Positions 56,707 to 64,000 are shown, numbered from the stretch's first letter. The stretch is DNA of 64,000 bases from Azomonas macrocytogenes (GCF_014191985.1 NZ_JACHXI010000012.1:52070-116069); one strand, 5' to 3'. Numbers and translations are program-made. The notes: a model not told the origin generated them from the sequence alone.

Positions 56707-56920
56707 ACGGTTCACCTTCGATGGCTGATGAGGTGACGATGTTCTGCAGCAGGGCATCCAGGCTGCTCTGTGCTTCAGTATCACCACCGACGGCATCGAG
56801 CATGCCGAGCAAGCGCCCCTGAGCCTGGGTGCAGGTGCGGAGCAACAGGGCAAGCGGTTCGGCTTGCCAACTGAAGTGTGGCCAGTCGAGCTGCTGCCAG
56901 ATCCAGAAGGGCTCGTTCAT
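56707..56920 (-). pseudogene. N-terminal fragment of a Fic-family protein
   Basis: From ATG 56920, about 71 residues (MNEPFWIWQQLDWPHFSW...LLGMLDAVGGDTEAQSSLDALLQNIVTSSAIEGE) match the DUF4172 N-terminal domain found on Fic proteins. After SAIEGEPLP the similarity ends abruptly and higBA sequences follow, so the catalytic HPFxDGN domain is missing. The (S/T)xxxEG inhibitory-helix-like segment SSAIEGE is retained. It is likely truncated by the arrival of higBA. Confidence 0.75.
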
Positions 56921-57079
56921 GGAATTCGCTCATCGGTGAGCCGATTAACGATTTTATTCGGCTCATTATATGAGCTGATTGTGCCGGCTATTCGGCTCAC
57001 CGCCTAATCAAGCCCGCTAGGAGCGCACCCGGTGGCAGCATAGCGCTGCTCGAACGGTCGCCAGTCTTGCTGCCCGAGT

Positions 57080-57143
57080 CATTATTTTGATAGCAAAGTC
57101 GAACGCTCGATTTTGTGATCTGGTGCACGAGGAAAACGGGATA
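57080..57143 (+). repeat. 64-bp direct repeat, copy 2
   Basis: Identical over all 64 bases to 53738-53801; flanking bases differ on both sides (T versus C before, T versus A after). It lies between the fic fragment and the hepT gene. Distance between copies (start to start) is 3342 bp. About 160 bp to its left, between 56921 and 57079, no gene is visible but several GAGCC/GGCTC inverted segments occur near the fic start. Confidence 0.97.
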
Positions 57144-57228
57144 TTCGGAAACGCCTGCTGTTGCCGTACCTCAGGATGCACACCCAGGACGATCAAAAGG
57201 CCTGCAGGCAAGACCGCCTGACAGCACA

Positions 57229-57666
57229 TCAGCCATCCCGATCGCCGGAGCCTGTCAGCGCAGTGGCGATCACACTCCTTGCAAAGTCGTCGAAATCCTT
57301 GAGATTGCGCGTGGCAATGCTATGCACTATCGCCCAGTTGATGGCTTCGTAGTTATGAACGGCAAGATTGCGAAAACCTACCGACTTCTTTAATCGTTGA
57401 GCCAGTGCCGGGTCCAACAGATTTTCCTGCGCAAGCAACTCAAAGGCTCTACCCATGGTTTCAGGCGGCGGCTGCCTGCGTTCGGTAAGGATATGTACAG
57501 CAATATCGACACACAGTTGAACAGCACGAGTCAGATTGAGAACCAGCACATCCTGAAGATCCAAATCGCGGATCAGACTTGCGACATCCAAGGGTGCCTT
57601 ACTACGAATCCTTTCCAGGCAACGTTGGAGCGAATCCAGCTTTTTCTCGATAATCAACCTATCCAT
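57229..57666 (-). CDS. hepT: HepT-like HEPN toxin (DUF86)
   Basis: 145 residues, all helical. The HEPN RNase motif R-x4-H-x-Y is FRNLAVHNYEAI (Arg99, His104, Tyr106). Overlapped by 13 bp with the upstream mntA-type gene. HEPN/MNT pairs form toxin-antitoxin modules in which the nucleotidyltransferase adds AMP to the Tyr of HepT. It is oriented with fliD downstream of the other strand's flow, but it ends before the 64-bp repeat. Confidence 0.9.
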   Translation of the reverse strand: MDRLIIEKKLDSLQRCLERIRSKAPLDVASLIRDLDLQDVLVLNLTRAVQLCVDIAVHILTERRQPPPETMGRAFELLAQENLLDPALAQRLKKSVGFRNLAVHNYEAINWAIVHSIATRNLKDFDDFARSVIATALTGSGDRDG

Positions 57667-58037
57667 CGTTGTCTGCGCTCGGCCAGCATGCGTTCAATAT
57701 AGGGCACAAAGTCCTCGTTGTTGAAAATATGACGGGTTACCCATTGCGCATGCCGGGCAGCATCGCCGCGGATTCGCACGCCATAGCGCAGGATCTGCCC
57801 CAACAGTGGCTCGCCAACGCCAGCAAGATCGATCAAATCCACCGGTCGTCCGGTAGCCGAGGCAATATCCTCGATCAAGCGGGCTTTATACGTTGCATCA
57901 AGCGGAGCATCCGCCAGTACCGCCACATCCACATCACTATCGGGCCGAGCCCGGCCACGGGCAACAGAGCCGAATACATAAGCCAGTACAAGATCGGGAT
58001 AAGGCTCCAGGGCAGCTTCCACCTCACGGATTGTCAT
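57654..58037 (-). CDS. mntA: MntA-type minimal nucleotidyltransferase antitoxin
   Basis: 127 residues from ATG 58037 (a longer frame to 58106 is antisense to fliD's end). The nucleotidyltransferase motif GS-x10-DxD reads GSVARGRARPDSDVDV (Gly23-Ser24, Asp35, Asp37), with a later VDLIDL strand. It overlaps hepT by 13 bp. It should AMPylate and so neutralise HepT. Confidence 0.9.
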   Translation of the reverse strand: MTIREVEAALEPYPDLVLAYVFGSVARGRARPDSDVDVAVLADAPLDATYKARLIEDIASATGRPVDLIDLAGVGEPLLGQILRYGVRIRGDAARHAQWVTRHIFNNEDFVPYIERMLAERRQRWIG

Positions 58038-58095
58038 GGCGTACTCCACAGCAGAAATGACTAGCCTTTGAATGGTACGCCAACACCCCCAGCAA

Positions 58096-59502
58096 TCAAT
58101 CGTCATCCTTTTTGTTCAACGCATTGAGCGTGGTCATGATGCTGTTGCTGGTTGCCGTCAACTGAGAGACCAGGCTATCCATCTTGTTGTATTTGCTATA
58201 AAGCGAGGTGGTCAGCGTGTCGATACGGCGATTGAGATCCTCCTGCTGCTTGGTCAGGCTGGTTTGCGTCGTTTCCAGGCTGTTCTCGCGCATCTGGATC
58301 AAGCCACCCGAGCCGGTATACACGCTGGTTACATCGCCCAGCCGCTTGATAAGCCCCTTGTCGCCGGAGAAAAACGCCTGAACGTCCTGATAATGCTCGG
58401 CCAGGGAACTGGACAGCTTGTCATCGTCGATAGCCAGTGTGCCATCTCGGCTCGTCGATACGCCAAGCTGGGAAAGGATGCTCAAACCGCCGCTATCGCT
58501 GGAAGGTTGCACCAAGGCACTGCGGACAGAATTCAACAGCGTGCGCACCGAAGCATCGCCCGCCAGTGCCGCCGCATTCGTGGAACTGCCGTCGTCGGAA
58601 GCACTTACTTTAGTCAAGGCATTCGTGACGGTAATCAGCGTGTTGTAGGCCGTGACAAAGCTTTCGACGGAGGTTTTCAACCCATCGGTATTGGCAGCAA
58701 CCGATACGGTTGAACTGCCCGTCCCTTCCAGCTTGATACTGAGGCCACTGAGCGCGGTCGTGGTGTTGGTGGCAGTGCTCATCGCCAGGCCGTCGAGCGT
58801 AAACGCCGCATTCGAGGCCTTGGTGATATAACCGGCACCGGTACCGCTTTGTTGCGTCAGGCTGTGATTGCCCGCCGCATCGACATTGATATTCAGCGCG
58901 GCGAGATCGCCAGATCCCGTCACATACAGGTCAGTGTCAGCGCCCGTCGTTTCTGAAGACAGCACCAGCCGCGAGCCATTGGCATCGTTCACGATATTGG
59001 CGCTGATTCCCGCGGCGCTGGATAACCGGGCATTGATGGTATCGCGAATATCCGTGAGGGAAGCTCCCGCATTGACAGCCACATCGTAAGAAGCATTACC
59101 GATAGCGATGTTCAAGCTTCCACCGGAAGCGAAAGTCGTCGAAGAACCGCCGCTCATACTGGCTGAAGCCACTTTCGAACCAGACGCCAGGCTGGTGACC
59201 TCCAGCTTGTAGGAACCGGCTACCGCGCCTTTGCCAACGCTTACCGACGCGACCTTGGGATCGGCAGAACTGGCACTCAAACTGGCGAAGCTACCGGATG
59301 TCGCCTTGAGGCTGGAGAGCGACGCTTCAAAGGTTTCCAGGGCGCTTTTCAAGGTCCCCACGGCCGTCAGCGTCGTTTTCGTCTGGTTCGTCAGGCGGTC
59401 GATCTGCGCCTGCTTGGGGGCTTTTTCGGCATCAGCCGTCGCACTGACCAGCTTATCGATATCCATCCCGGAACCGAGACCGGTAATTGAACTGACAGCC
59501 AT
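58096..59502 (-). CDS. fliD: flagellar filament cap protein FliD
   Basis: 468 residues. The N-terminal part is SITGLGSGMDIDKLVSATADAEKAPKQAQIDRLT, and the C-terminal coiled coil is LETTQTSLTKQQEDLNRRIDTLTTSLYSKYNKMDSLVSQL; both are the FliD polymerisation segments. The middle is Ala/Ser/Gly-rich and variable, and includes Flagellin_IN-like modules. FliD caps the growing filament and can be an adhesin. flaG lies 62 bp upstream on the same strand. Confidence 0.95.
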   Translation of the reverse strand: MAVSSITGLGSGMDIDKLVSATADAEKAPKQAQIDRLTNQTKTTLTAVGTLKSALETFEASLSSLKATSGSFASLSASSADPKVASVSVGKGAVAGSYKLEVTSLASGSKVASASMSGGSSTTFASGGSLNIAIGNASYDVAVNAGASLTDIRDTINARLSSAAGISANIVNDANGSRLVLSSETTGADTDLYVTGSGDLAALNINVDAAGNHSLTQQSGTGAGYITKASNAAFTLDGLAMSTATNTTTALSGLSIKLEGTGSSTVSVAANTDGLKTSVESFVTAYNTLITVTNALTKVSASDDGSSTNAAALAGDASVRTLLNSVRSALVQPSSDSGGLSILSQLGVSTSRDGTLAIDDDKLSSSLAEHYQDVQAFFSGDKGLIKRLGDVTSVYTGSGGLIQMRENSLETTQTSLTKQQEDLNRRIDTLTTSLYSKYNKMDSLVSQLTATSNSIMTTLNALNKKDDD

Positions 59503-59564
59503 GGACCACTCCTCACTTGACTGATTTTTGACGGCTACTCCGTTTATGGCAAATTACAGGCCAC

Positions 59565-59942
59565 TCACGCTTCGTCACGAAGCAGCAGGCTGCGCAAATC
59601 ATCCATATTGGCCGCCCATTTCAGTGCCTCCTCCGAAGGTATCTGGCGAATCAGCTCGCCGGAACCACTGGCCATGATCTGAACCACGACCTGCCCTGTG
59701 GAATCATCAAGGCGAAAGCTCAGGTCTCGACCGATGGATTGAGCGAAGTCCTGCATGCTCGCGACAGCCGAGTCGAGCGTTGTGCGAGTGGCGCTCAGCG
59801 TAGCGGGATCGACAAGCGGCGTAGCAGCGTCCGTATTGCCCAAGCCAGACAGAGGCTTGGAAGCCGCCATACCTTGCGCCGTCGTTGCAGTTGTATGGGT
59901 AGATGAGGTGCCGGGTTGCAAGGCTTGTACCGTGATATTCAT
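59565..59942 (-). CDS. flaG: FlaG-family flagellar protein
   Basis: 125 residues. The C-terminal FlaG domain is SFRLDDSTGQVVVQIMASGSGELIRQIPSEEALKWAANM. The N-terminal half is Thr/Ala-rich and probably disordered. In Pseudomonas flaG lies between fliC and fliD and influences filament length. It lies 74 bp behind fliC with a terminator between. Confidence 0.93.
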   Translation of the reverse strand: MNITVQALQPGTSSTHTTATTAQGMAASKPLSGLGNTDAATPLVDPATLSATRTTLDSAVASMQDFAQSIGRDLSFRLDDSTGQVVVQIMASGSGELIRQIPSEEALKWAANMDDLRSLLLRDEA

Positions 59943-59961
59943 AAAAACCCACCTCTAACGG

Positions 59962-59992
59962 AAAAAGAGGAAAAGCTCGTCAAGTGCTTTCC
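59962..59992 (-). terminator. terminator after fliC
   Basis: On the reverse strand GGAAAGC and GCTTTTCC pair around ACTTGACGA, followed by TCTTTTT. It lies about 25 bases behind the fliC stop and ends about 19 bases before the flaG start, so flaG-fliD need their own promoter or read-through. Confidence 0.65.
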
Positions 59993-60016
59993 CCCTTCGG
60001 CTTACCCCTTGGCCAG

Positions 60017-62620
60017 TTATTGCAGCAGGCTGAGGACAGACTGTGGCAGTTTGTTGGCCTGTGCCAGAATCGCCGTGGACGCCTGTTGCAGGGTTTGCTG
60101 CTTGGTCAGGTTGGCGGTTTCGGCGGCGAAGTCGGCATCCTGGATACGGCTACGGGAGGCCGTGGCGTTCTCCGAGATACTCTGCAGGTTGGCGACCGTG
60201 TTATCGAAGCGGTTCTGCACCGCACCCAGCTTGGCCCGCTCGCCGTCGATCTGCTGAATGGCGCCGTCCAGCGTCTGGATGCTGATCTGCGCTCCCTCGG
60301 CGGAAGTGATGCTCAGATCGCTGACACTGGTTTCCTGGGTGACAGCAGTATTGGTGCCAGCGGTCAGGCCCAGGGCGGCCAGGCCGGTACCGGCAGCACC
60401 GTCGGCGACGGAGAAGTTCTTGTTCGAACTCAGGCTCAGCGAGCCATCGTCGTTCTTGGCGGCGGTAACGCCAGTGCTGGCGGTGTTGATGGAGGTGACG
60501 ATGGTATCGAGGCTGCTGCCCGCACCGAGCTTGATTTCGGTACCGTTCAGGCTGAGCGAAGTGCCGGTAACCAGCTTGGCATCAGTGGTTCCGGCGCTAA
60601 GGCCCAGTTTGGACAGCGAGCCGGCGGTAGCATCTTCCAGCTTGACTGCCTTGCCATCAGAGGAAGTCAACTGTAGACGACCATTATTGACACTGGCGGT
60701 CACGCCCGTCGAATCAGTGCTCTGGTTGAGTTTGTTGGTGATATCGTCGAGATCCGAGCCATCCTGAAAGTTGATGGTTTCGCCATTAAGACGAATGGAG
60801 GCATCTCCGGAGATAGTGCCGCTATTTACTGCATCAGCGCCTTTGACCTTGACCACACCGCCGGTGTCAGCCCCCAACCCCAACGCAGTCCGACCAGCAG
60901 CATCACCATCAATCAAGAACCCGCTTTCCGAAGAAAGGTTAATGCCTGTAGTGCTGACAGCTTTAGCAGTTACCCCAACACCGGCGGCATTGATCTTGTC
61001 AATGATCGAGTCTTGAGTGTCAGATGCAGAAAGTTCGATTTCCGTACCATTGATGGATATTTTTCCAGCCGCGATAGCACCAAATGTAAAGCTCTTCTCA
61101 GCATTGCCGGTTGCTACCTGCGTAGTACCTTTCTCAAGGCCCAGGGCAGTCAGACCAGCACTTTCGCCATCGATGGTGATTTTGGAGTTGGAGGTTAGGA
61201 CCAGCGAACCGCTGGAATTATCAGCAGTCACACCAAGCCCAGCATTGTTAATTCGATCTTTAATGATAGACAGAGTATCACCAGTCAGAACCGAGATATT
61301 CGTGCCATTAATACTAATAGACGAGTTTCCAGTAGGCATGGTAAACCCTGTCGAAGTTATCTTGGCCTCACCCAAGATATCAGCTTTAGTAGTGTCAGCA
61401 GTCAGCCCGAGCACTGAAGCAGCATTATTAGTAGGAGCAGTGCCGCCGTTGACTGTAATATCACCTTTAGCTTCGAGCTTGAGCTTTCCATCTACATTAC
61501 TAGCAGTCACGCCAGTAGTAGTAGCCTTGTCGTTGATACGGGTAACGATGGCATCAAGATCATCACCAACTTGGAAAGCGATATTGTCTGCGGTGTAGCC
61601 TGTAGCACCAAGGTTAATAGTGTTAGCAGTAGTGCTAATGATACCGTTCTCACCAAAGGCATCGCTCGCAGTGACGCTAGCCCGCCCAGTTACAGCAACA
61701 TAATTACCTTTATCATCCCCACTAATACCCAAGGCCTTCGCGCCGCTGACTTCGAAGCTTTCGTTCGAAGTCAGTTTCAGCTTGCCGTTGTCGGCGCTGG
61801 CAGTTACGCCAGTATTTTCAGTAGACTCATTAATTTTACTAATTACATCATTAAGTTCCCAAGCACTATCAGTTCCACTGCCACCTGCCTCTTCGAAGTC
61901 AATATTCGTACCATTTAAAGTAATAGTTTGAACGATAGCTGGCGGAGTAGCTGGAGTAGCGTTACCTCCAAATGCAGCAAACACGGTTCCAGTTGTACTA
62001 ACAGGAGTATTAGAAATACTGTTAGAAGCGCTACCGATGGCGGAGCCGGTAACCGAAGCAGCCATGCCTTGCTGCACAGTGCTAAGCGCGCTGGCACTGC
62101 TATAACTCCCCTTCAACGACGAAGAACTCAGATTGCTCAGGCTAAAGGAAACCGTCTCGTTGGCATTGGCACCAATCTGGAAATTGGTACTGGAAAATGA
62201 GCCATCGAGCAGGTTCTTGCCACCGAAGGTGGTGGTCTTGGCGATCCGGGTCAGTTCGCCGGACAGGGCCGTGAATTCTTCCTGCAGGGACTGGCGATCA
62301 TCGTTGCTGTTGGAACCGTTGGCCGATTGCAGCGCCAGTTCACGCATGCGTTGCAGGATATTGGTGGACTGCTGCATGGCACCTTCGGCCGTCTGGGCGA
62401 TAGAGATACCGTCGTTGGCGTTCTTCACTGCCGTGTTCAGGCCGGTGATCTGGCTGCTCAACCGGTTGGAAATCTGCAGGCCGGCGGCATCGTCCTTGGC
62501 ACTGTTGATCTTCAGGCCACTGGACAACCGCTGCATGGTGGTGGACAGGGCGTCGGAAGCCTTGTTCAGGTTTTTCTGGGTATTAAGAGCAGCGATGTTG
62601 GTATTGACGGTAAGGGCCAT
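60017..62620 (-). CDS. fliC: flagellin, unusually long
   Basis: 867 residues from ATG 62620, with GAGG 8 bases upstream. The N-terminal D0/D1 region ([53 protein letters not shown]) and C-terminal D1/D0 ([36 protein letters not shown]) are complete. Between about residues 195 and 785 are roughly six Flagellin_IN-like modules of about 85-105 residues, each with ING/LNGTEI, a D..I..IN segment, GVTA and L.L.S. The core is clearly more A+T-rich than the ends. A sigma-28 promoter lies 83-110 bp upstream. This forms a filament with an enlarged surface domain. Confidence 0.96.
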   Translation of the reverse strand: MALTVNTNIAALNTQKNLNKASDALSTTMQRLSSGLKINSAKDDAAGLQISNRLSSQITGLNTAVKNANDGISIAQTAEGAMQQSTNILQRMRELALQSANGSNSNDDRQSLQEEFTALSGELTRIAKTTTFGGKNLLDGSFSSTNFQIGANANETVSFSLSNLSSSSLKGSYSSASALSTVQQGMAASVTGSAIGSASNSISNTPVSTTGTVFAAFGGNATPATPPAIVQTITLNGTNIDFEEAGGSGTDSAWELNDVISKINESTENTGVTASADNGKLKLTSNESFEVSGAKALGISGDDKGNYVAVTGRASVTASDAFGENGIISTTANTINLGATGYTADNIAFQVGDDLDAIVTRINDKATTTGVTASNVDGKLKLEAKGDITVNGGTAPTNNAASVLGLTADTTKADILGEAKITSTGFTMPTGNSSISINGTNISVLTGDTLSIIKDRINNAGLGVTADNSSGSLVLTSNSKITIDGESAGLTALGLEKGTTQVATGNAEKSFTFGAIAAGKISINGTEIELSASDTQDSIIDKINAAGVGVTAKAVSTTGINLSSESGFLIDGDAAGRTALGLGADTGGVVKVKGADAVNSGTISGDASIRLNGETINFQDGSDLDDITNKLNQSTDSTGVTASVNNGRLQLTSSDGKAVKLEDATAGSLSKLGLSAGTTDAKLVTGTSLSLNGTEIKLGAGSSLDTIVTSINTASTGVTAAKNDDGSLSLSSNKNFSVADGAAGTGLAALGLTAGTNTAVTQETSVSDLSITSAEGAQISIQTLDGAIQQIDGERAKLGAVQNRFDNTVANLQSISENATASRSRIQDADFAAETANLTKQQTLQQASTAILAQANKLPQSVLSLLQ

Positions 62621-62822
62621 GACGAGAACCTCATGATAGTCGGCTGGTATGACTCCCGGCCTGGGCAACCGCCGGGATTGGCCTAGAGAGCTTTCATGAG
62701 GGTTATCGACGGACGGGTGGTTTGCTTTAGGATTTTATTCATGGAGTGGTGATGGCGTTGGTCTTTGGGTGTTCGTGCGTGCCTTACAGGTGAGGAAGGG
62801 TCTTCTTTCTAGGGGTTTGGTT
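62520..62822 (-). repeat. fliC 5' segment, copy A of a duplication
   Basis: These 303 bases (first 34 codons of fliC, leader and sigma-28 promoter) recur at 63592-63907 in the same direction with scattered changes and one hexanucleotide expansion. The similarity stops at GGGGTTTGGTT on the left of a REP-like segment. Confidence 0.93.
62703..62730 (-). promoter_or_regulatory. sigma-28 (FliA) promoter of fliC
   Basis: Reverse strand: CTAAAG (62730-62725), 14 bases, then GTCGATAA (62710-62703). This matches TAAA-N15-GCCGATAA closely, with exact spacing. It lies 83 bp before the fliC ATG. Confidence 0.85.
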
Positions 62823-62860
62823 CGTGTGGGGCCGAGGTGCTTTCCCCAGGGCCTGCAGGT

Positions 62861-62930
62861 GTAGGGTGAACAACGCCGAAGGCTTGTCCACCGAGCGGGC
62901 GGCGAATTGCCTGGACCTTTCCTACGCGGG
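62861..62930 (-). repeat. inverted REP unit upstream of fliC
   Basis: GTAGGGTGAACAACGCCGAA and onward to GGCTTGTCCACCGAGCG and the GCGGCGAATTGCCTGGACC linker is a reverse-oriented, slightly changed copy of the 55106-55133 palindrome and its linker. A partial second palindrome arm (GGGTTTTCCACC) follows at about 62929-62940. Confidence 0.8.
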
Positions 62931-62998
62931 TTTTCCACCCGGGCAAAGCTGGTGGCACTTTCCCTGTAGTGGGCGACAGGTTTCGCCTTGCACGGCGA

Positions 62999-63034
62999 CT
63001 TACTTTCTTCTTGCTTGCCCAAGAAGAAAGTAAG
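62999..63034. repeat. perfect 15-bp inverted repeat
   Basis: CTTACTTTCTTCTTG and CAAGAAGAAAGTAAG pair perfectly around CTTGCC. Similar pyrimidine/purine hairpins are scattered in gammaproteobacterial genomes. A second GC-rich hairpin (GGCCCCGACCGC/GCGGCCGGGG) follows at about 63060-63084. The region 62823-63116 has no gene. Confidence 0.8.
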
Positions 63035-63116
63035 CAAAGAAGAACGGCACCCGATCATCCGGCCCCGACCGCTTCGCGGCCGGGGTGCCCTCCTTCCGGC
63101 ATTGCTCCGGGGGCCA

Positions 63117-63536
63117 TCATATTATGGCAATAATAGCAATAACTAATGACACACCTGCTGTGATCCATGCCGAGATTAACCCAGTACTCCGGCTGGACTC
63201 TTCCTGGGCCCTATTAGAAATAAACTCTAATAAGGAATTCAAATATTCTTGTTCAAGCGGTGGACGCTTTGTTTCTTCATCTTCCTCACCTTCAAGCCAC
63301 TGCCTAGCATGACGCAACTGCAGTGCATAAAAATGTGCCCCAGTTTTCTTTGAGGTTTTCTCTGACTTACGAAATAGACTCTTAAACGAAGCCAGCACAG
63401 TCTCAACTTCTTTCTGGTCAATTGAAACAGCTTTGGCTAAGTTTGGTGAAGTGCGTGCAGACCAGTCAGTCATAGCCAAATGAGTAACTAGCGCAATAAG
63501 CGTATCAAGGTGCTCTGAATAACTTAGTTTTTTCAT
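63117..63536 (-). CDS. unrecognised membrane-tailed protein between flagellin copies
   Basis: 139 residues. The N-terminal about 75 residues (SEHLDTLIALVTHLAMTDWS, then LAKAVSIDQKEVETVLASFKSLF) look helical with a possible winged-helix pattern. A charged middle (EGEEDEETKRPPLEQEYL) follows, and the last about 18 residues (AWITAGVSLVIAIIAII) form a transmembrane helix, so it is a tail-anchored design. Codon use is more A+T-rich than that of its neighbours. The ribosome-binding site is weak (GGA). It lies between the two copies of the fliC 5' segment. I do not recognise the family. Confidence 0.6.
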   Translation of the reverse strand: MKKLSYSEHLDTLIALVTHLAMTDWSARTSPNLAKAVSIDQKEVETVLASFKSLFRKSEKTSKKTGAHFYALQLRHARQWLEGEEDEETKRPPLEQEYLNSLLEFISNRAQEESSRSTGLISAWITAGVSLVIAIIAII

Positions 63537-63581
63537 AGAAAATATATCCGATTTGATTTAACTGGCAGTAGCACTGCTAAT

Positions 63582-63722
63582 TCACAGCCGGCTGGACAAC
63601 CGCCGCATGGTGGTGGATAGGGAATCGGAAGCCTTGTTCAGGTTTTTCTGGACATTCAGCGACGCGGTGTTGGTGTTGGTGTTGGTGTTGGTGTTGGTGT
63701 TGGTGTTGACAGTAAGGGCCAT
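63582..63722 (-). pseudogene. flagellin 5' pseudogene with Asn-Thr repeat
   Basis: ATG 63722 opens a 46-codon frame: MALTV, then seven Asn-Thr pairs, [20 protein letters not shown] and RRLSSRL, ending in TGA 63584-63582. It corresponds to the first 34-36 residues of FliC ([20 protein letters not shown]...), with the AsnThr pair expanded from two to seven. The remaining flagellin is missing. It has the same leader and sigma-28 promoter as fliC, so a 46-residue peptide may still be made. Confidence 0.9.
63666..63707 (-). repeat. hexanucleotide microsatellite, 7 x AACACC
   Basis: Forward strand shows seven exact GGTGTT units; read on the coding strand they are AAC-ACC codons for (Asn-Thr)7. The matching place in the intact fliC has an Asn-Thr pair followed by Asn-Ile. 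Unit number may vary by slippage, but since the unit is six bases the frame is not changed. Confidence 0.95.
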
Positions 63723-63788
63723 GACGAGAACCTTATGACTCCCGGCCTGGGCAACCGCCGGGATTGGCCTAGAGAGCTTTCATGAGGG

Positions 63789-63816
63789 TTATCGACGGGC
63801 GGGTGGTTTGCTTTAG
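63789..63816 (-). promoter_or_regulatory. duplicated sigma-28 promoter
   Basis: CTAAAG (63816-63811) and GTCGATAA (63796-63789) with the same 14-base gap as in front of fliC. The core elements have not changed, so this copy should still be read by FliA RNA polymerase and would transcribe the flagellin remnant and possibly the orphan gene at 63117-63536. Confidence 0.75.
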
Positions 63817-63906
63817 GATTTTTTCATGGCGTGGTGATGGCGTTGGTCTTTGGGTGTTCGTGCGTGCCTTACAGGTGAGGGAGGGGCTTCTTTCGAGGGG
63901 TTTGGT

Positions 63907-64000
63907 TGAACCTGTCCCCTGAGAACGGACGCCAAGAAGCACGGGGTCAAGCGGCCTGCTTCATCTTCCTGGCATAGTCGTTGGGCGACAGGTAGCCAAG
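63907..64000 (-). mobile_element. IS3-family element, right-edge fragment
   Basis: The duplication copy B ends exactly where TGAACCTGTCCCCTGAG begins, an IS3-family terminal repeat starting with TG. The transposase end lies inside. The element continues beyond the window. Confidence 0.75.
63947..64000 (-). CDS. IS3-family transposase, C-terminal end (partial)
   Basis: The reverse frame reads LGYLSPNDYARKMKQAA and stop at 63949-63947. G-Y-L-S-P near the C-terminus is characteristic of IS3-group OrfB (rve integrase) proteins. Only 17 residues are in the window. Confidence 0.75.
   Translation of the reverse strand, partial: LGYLSPNDYARKMKQAA

Larger units (their letters stand above)
63592..63907 (-). 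repeat. fliC 5' segment, copy B of a duplication
   Basis: Matches 62520-62822 over its full length except for point changes, the hexanucleotide expansion, and loss of about 12 bases in the leader. Its right end is cut by the IS3-type terminus at 63907. Confidence 0.93.

Noticed and set aside
53738..57143. 64-bp repeats as target-site duplication of a transposon
   Set aside because: Target duplications are only a few bases long; the IS630 element has its own TA duplication inside. The repeats need another explanation.

Overview
The window looks like a chromosomal segment of a Pseudomonas or very close gammaproteobacterial relative. Evidence: a minC-minD-minE cluster and a flaG-fliD-fliC flagellin cluster of Pseudomonas type, an OprD-family porin, DUF2790 and YheU small proteins, the N-acetylglutaminylglutamine amide (NAGGN) osmolyte operon, tandem-domain polyphosphate:AMP phosphotransferase, MnmC, and REP sequences with a RAYT transposase. 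Most of the window is GC-rich housekeeping DNA. Compatible-solute synthesis occurs twice (glucosylglycerol and NAGGN), which suggests a salt- or drought-exposed lifestyle.

Layout. 0.2-3.5 kb: FAD/Fe-S D-lactate dehydrogenase and a small secreted protein. 3.6-4.0 kb: tmRNA (ssrA). 4.1-7.1 kb: a decayed zone behind ssrA, where a TerC-family gene is split by a 2.2 kb insert carrying a LysR regulator and an alpha/beta hydrolase; a hicB fragment follows. 7.1-10 kb: cupin, small membrane protein, flavodoxin plus DUF2023 behind a possible Fur box, and an N-acetyltransferase. 10.1-16.2 kb: four-gene efflux operon (outer-membrane factor, FUSC protein, DUF1656 protein, membrane-fusion protein) with a divergent LysR gene. 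16.2-25.5 kb: small secreted/membrane proteins, a WecG-family glycosyltransferase, MFS transporter, fused glucosylglycerol-phosphate synthase/phosphatase, YdjM-like protein, DUF2790 protein and porin. 25.5-34.3 kb: ABC exporter, DsbA-like protein, BolA, DUF2059, FumC, Pap, MnmC. 34.4-39.6 kb: NAGGN operon and yheU. 39.6-50.2 kb: actP-yjcH, secreted hydrolase-mlaA, acyltransferase, minCDE, pseudouridine synthase, M18 peptidase, quinone oxidoreductase. 50.3-53.7 kb: Prc protease, YkvA, ComEA.

53.7-58.0 kb is an accessory island. A perfect 64-bp direct repeat (53738 and 57080) brackets a broken IS630-family element, a RAYT gene between REP palindromes, a higB-higA toxin-antitoxin pair and a truncated fic gene; a HepT/MntA (HEPN/nucleotidyltransferase) pair lies immediately outside. 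58.1-64.0 kb holds fliD, flaG and an unusually long flagellin with about six repeated central modules. About 1.1 kb upstream of fliC, its promoter and 5' end are duplicated as a pseudogene with a sevenfold Asn-Thr hexanucleotide repeat; an unrecognised A+T-rich gene lies between the copies, and the duplicate is cut by an IS3-family element that runs off the right edge.

The most unusual structures are the 64-bp-repeat island, the duplicated flagellin 5' region with its orphan gene, the split terC gene next to ssrA, and the overlap of a secreted hydrolase gene with mlaA. All family assignments come from reading sequence motifs; no database search was possible.
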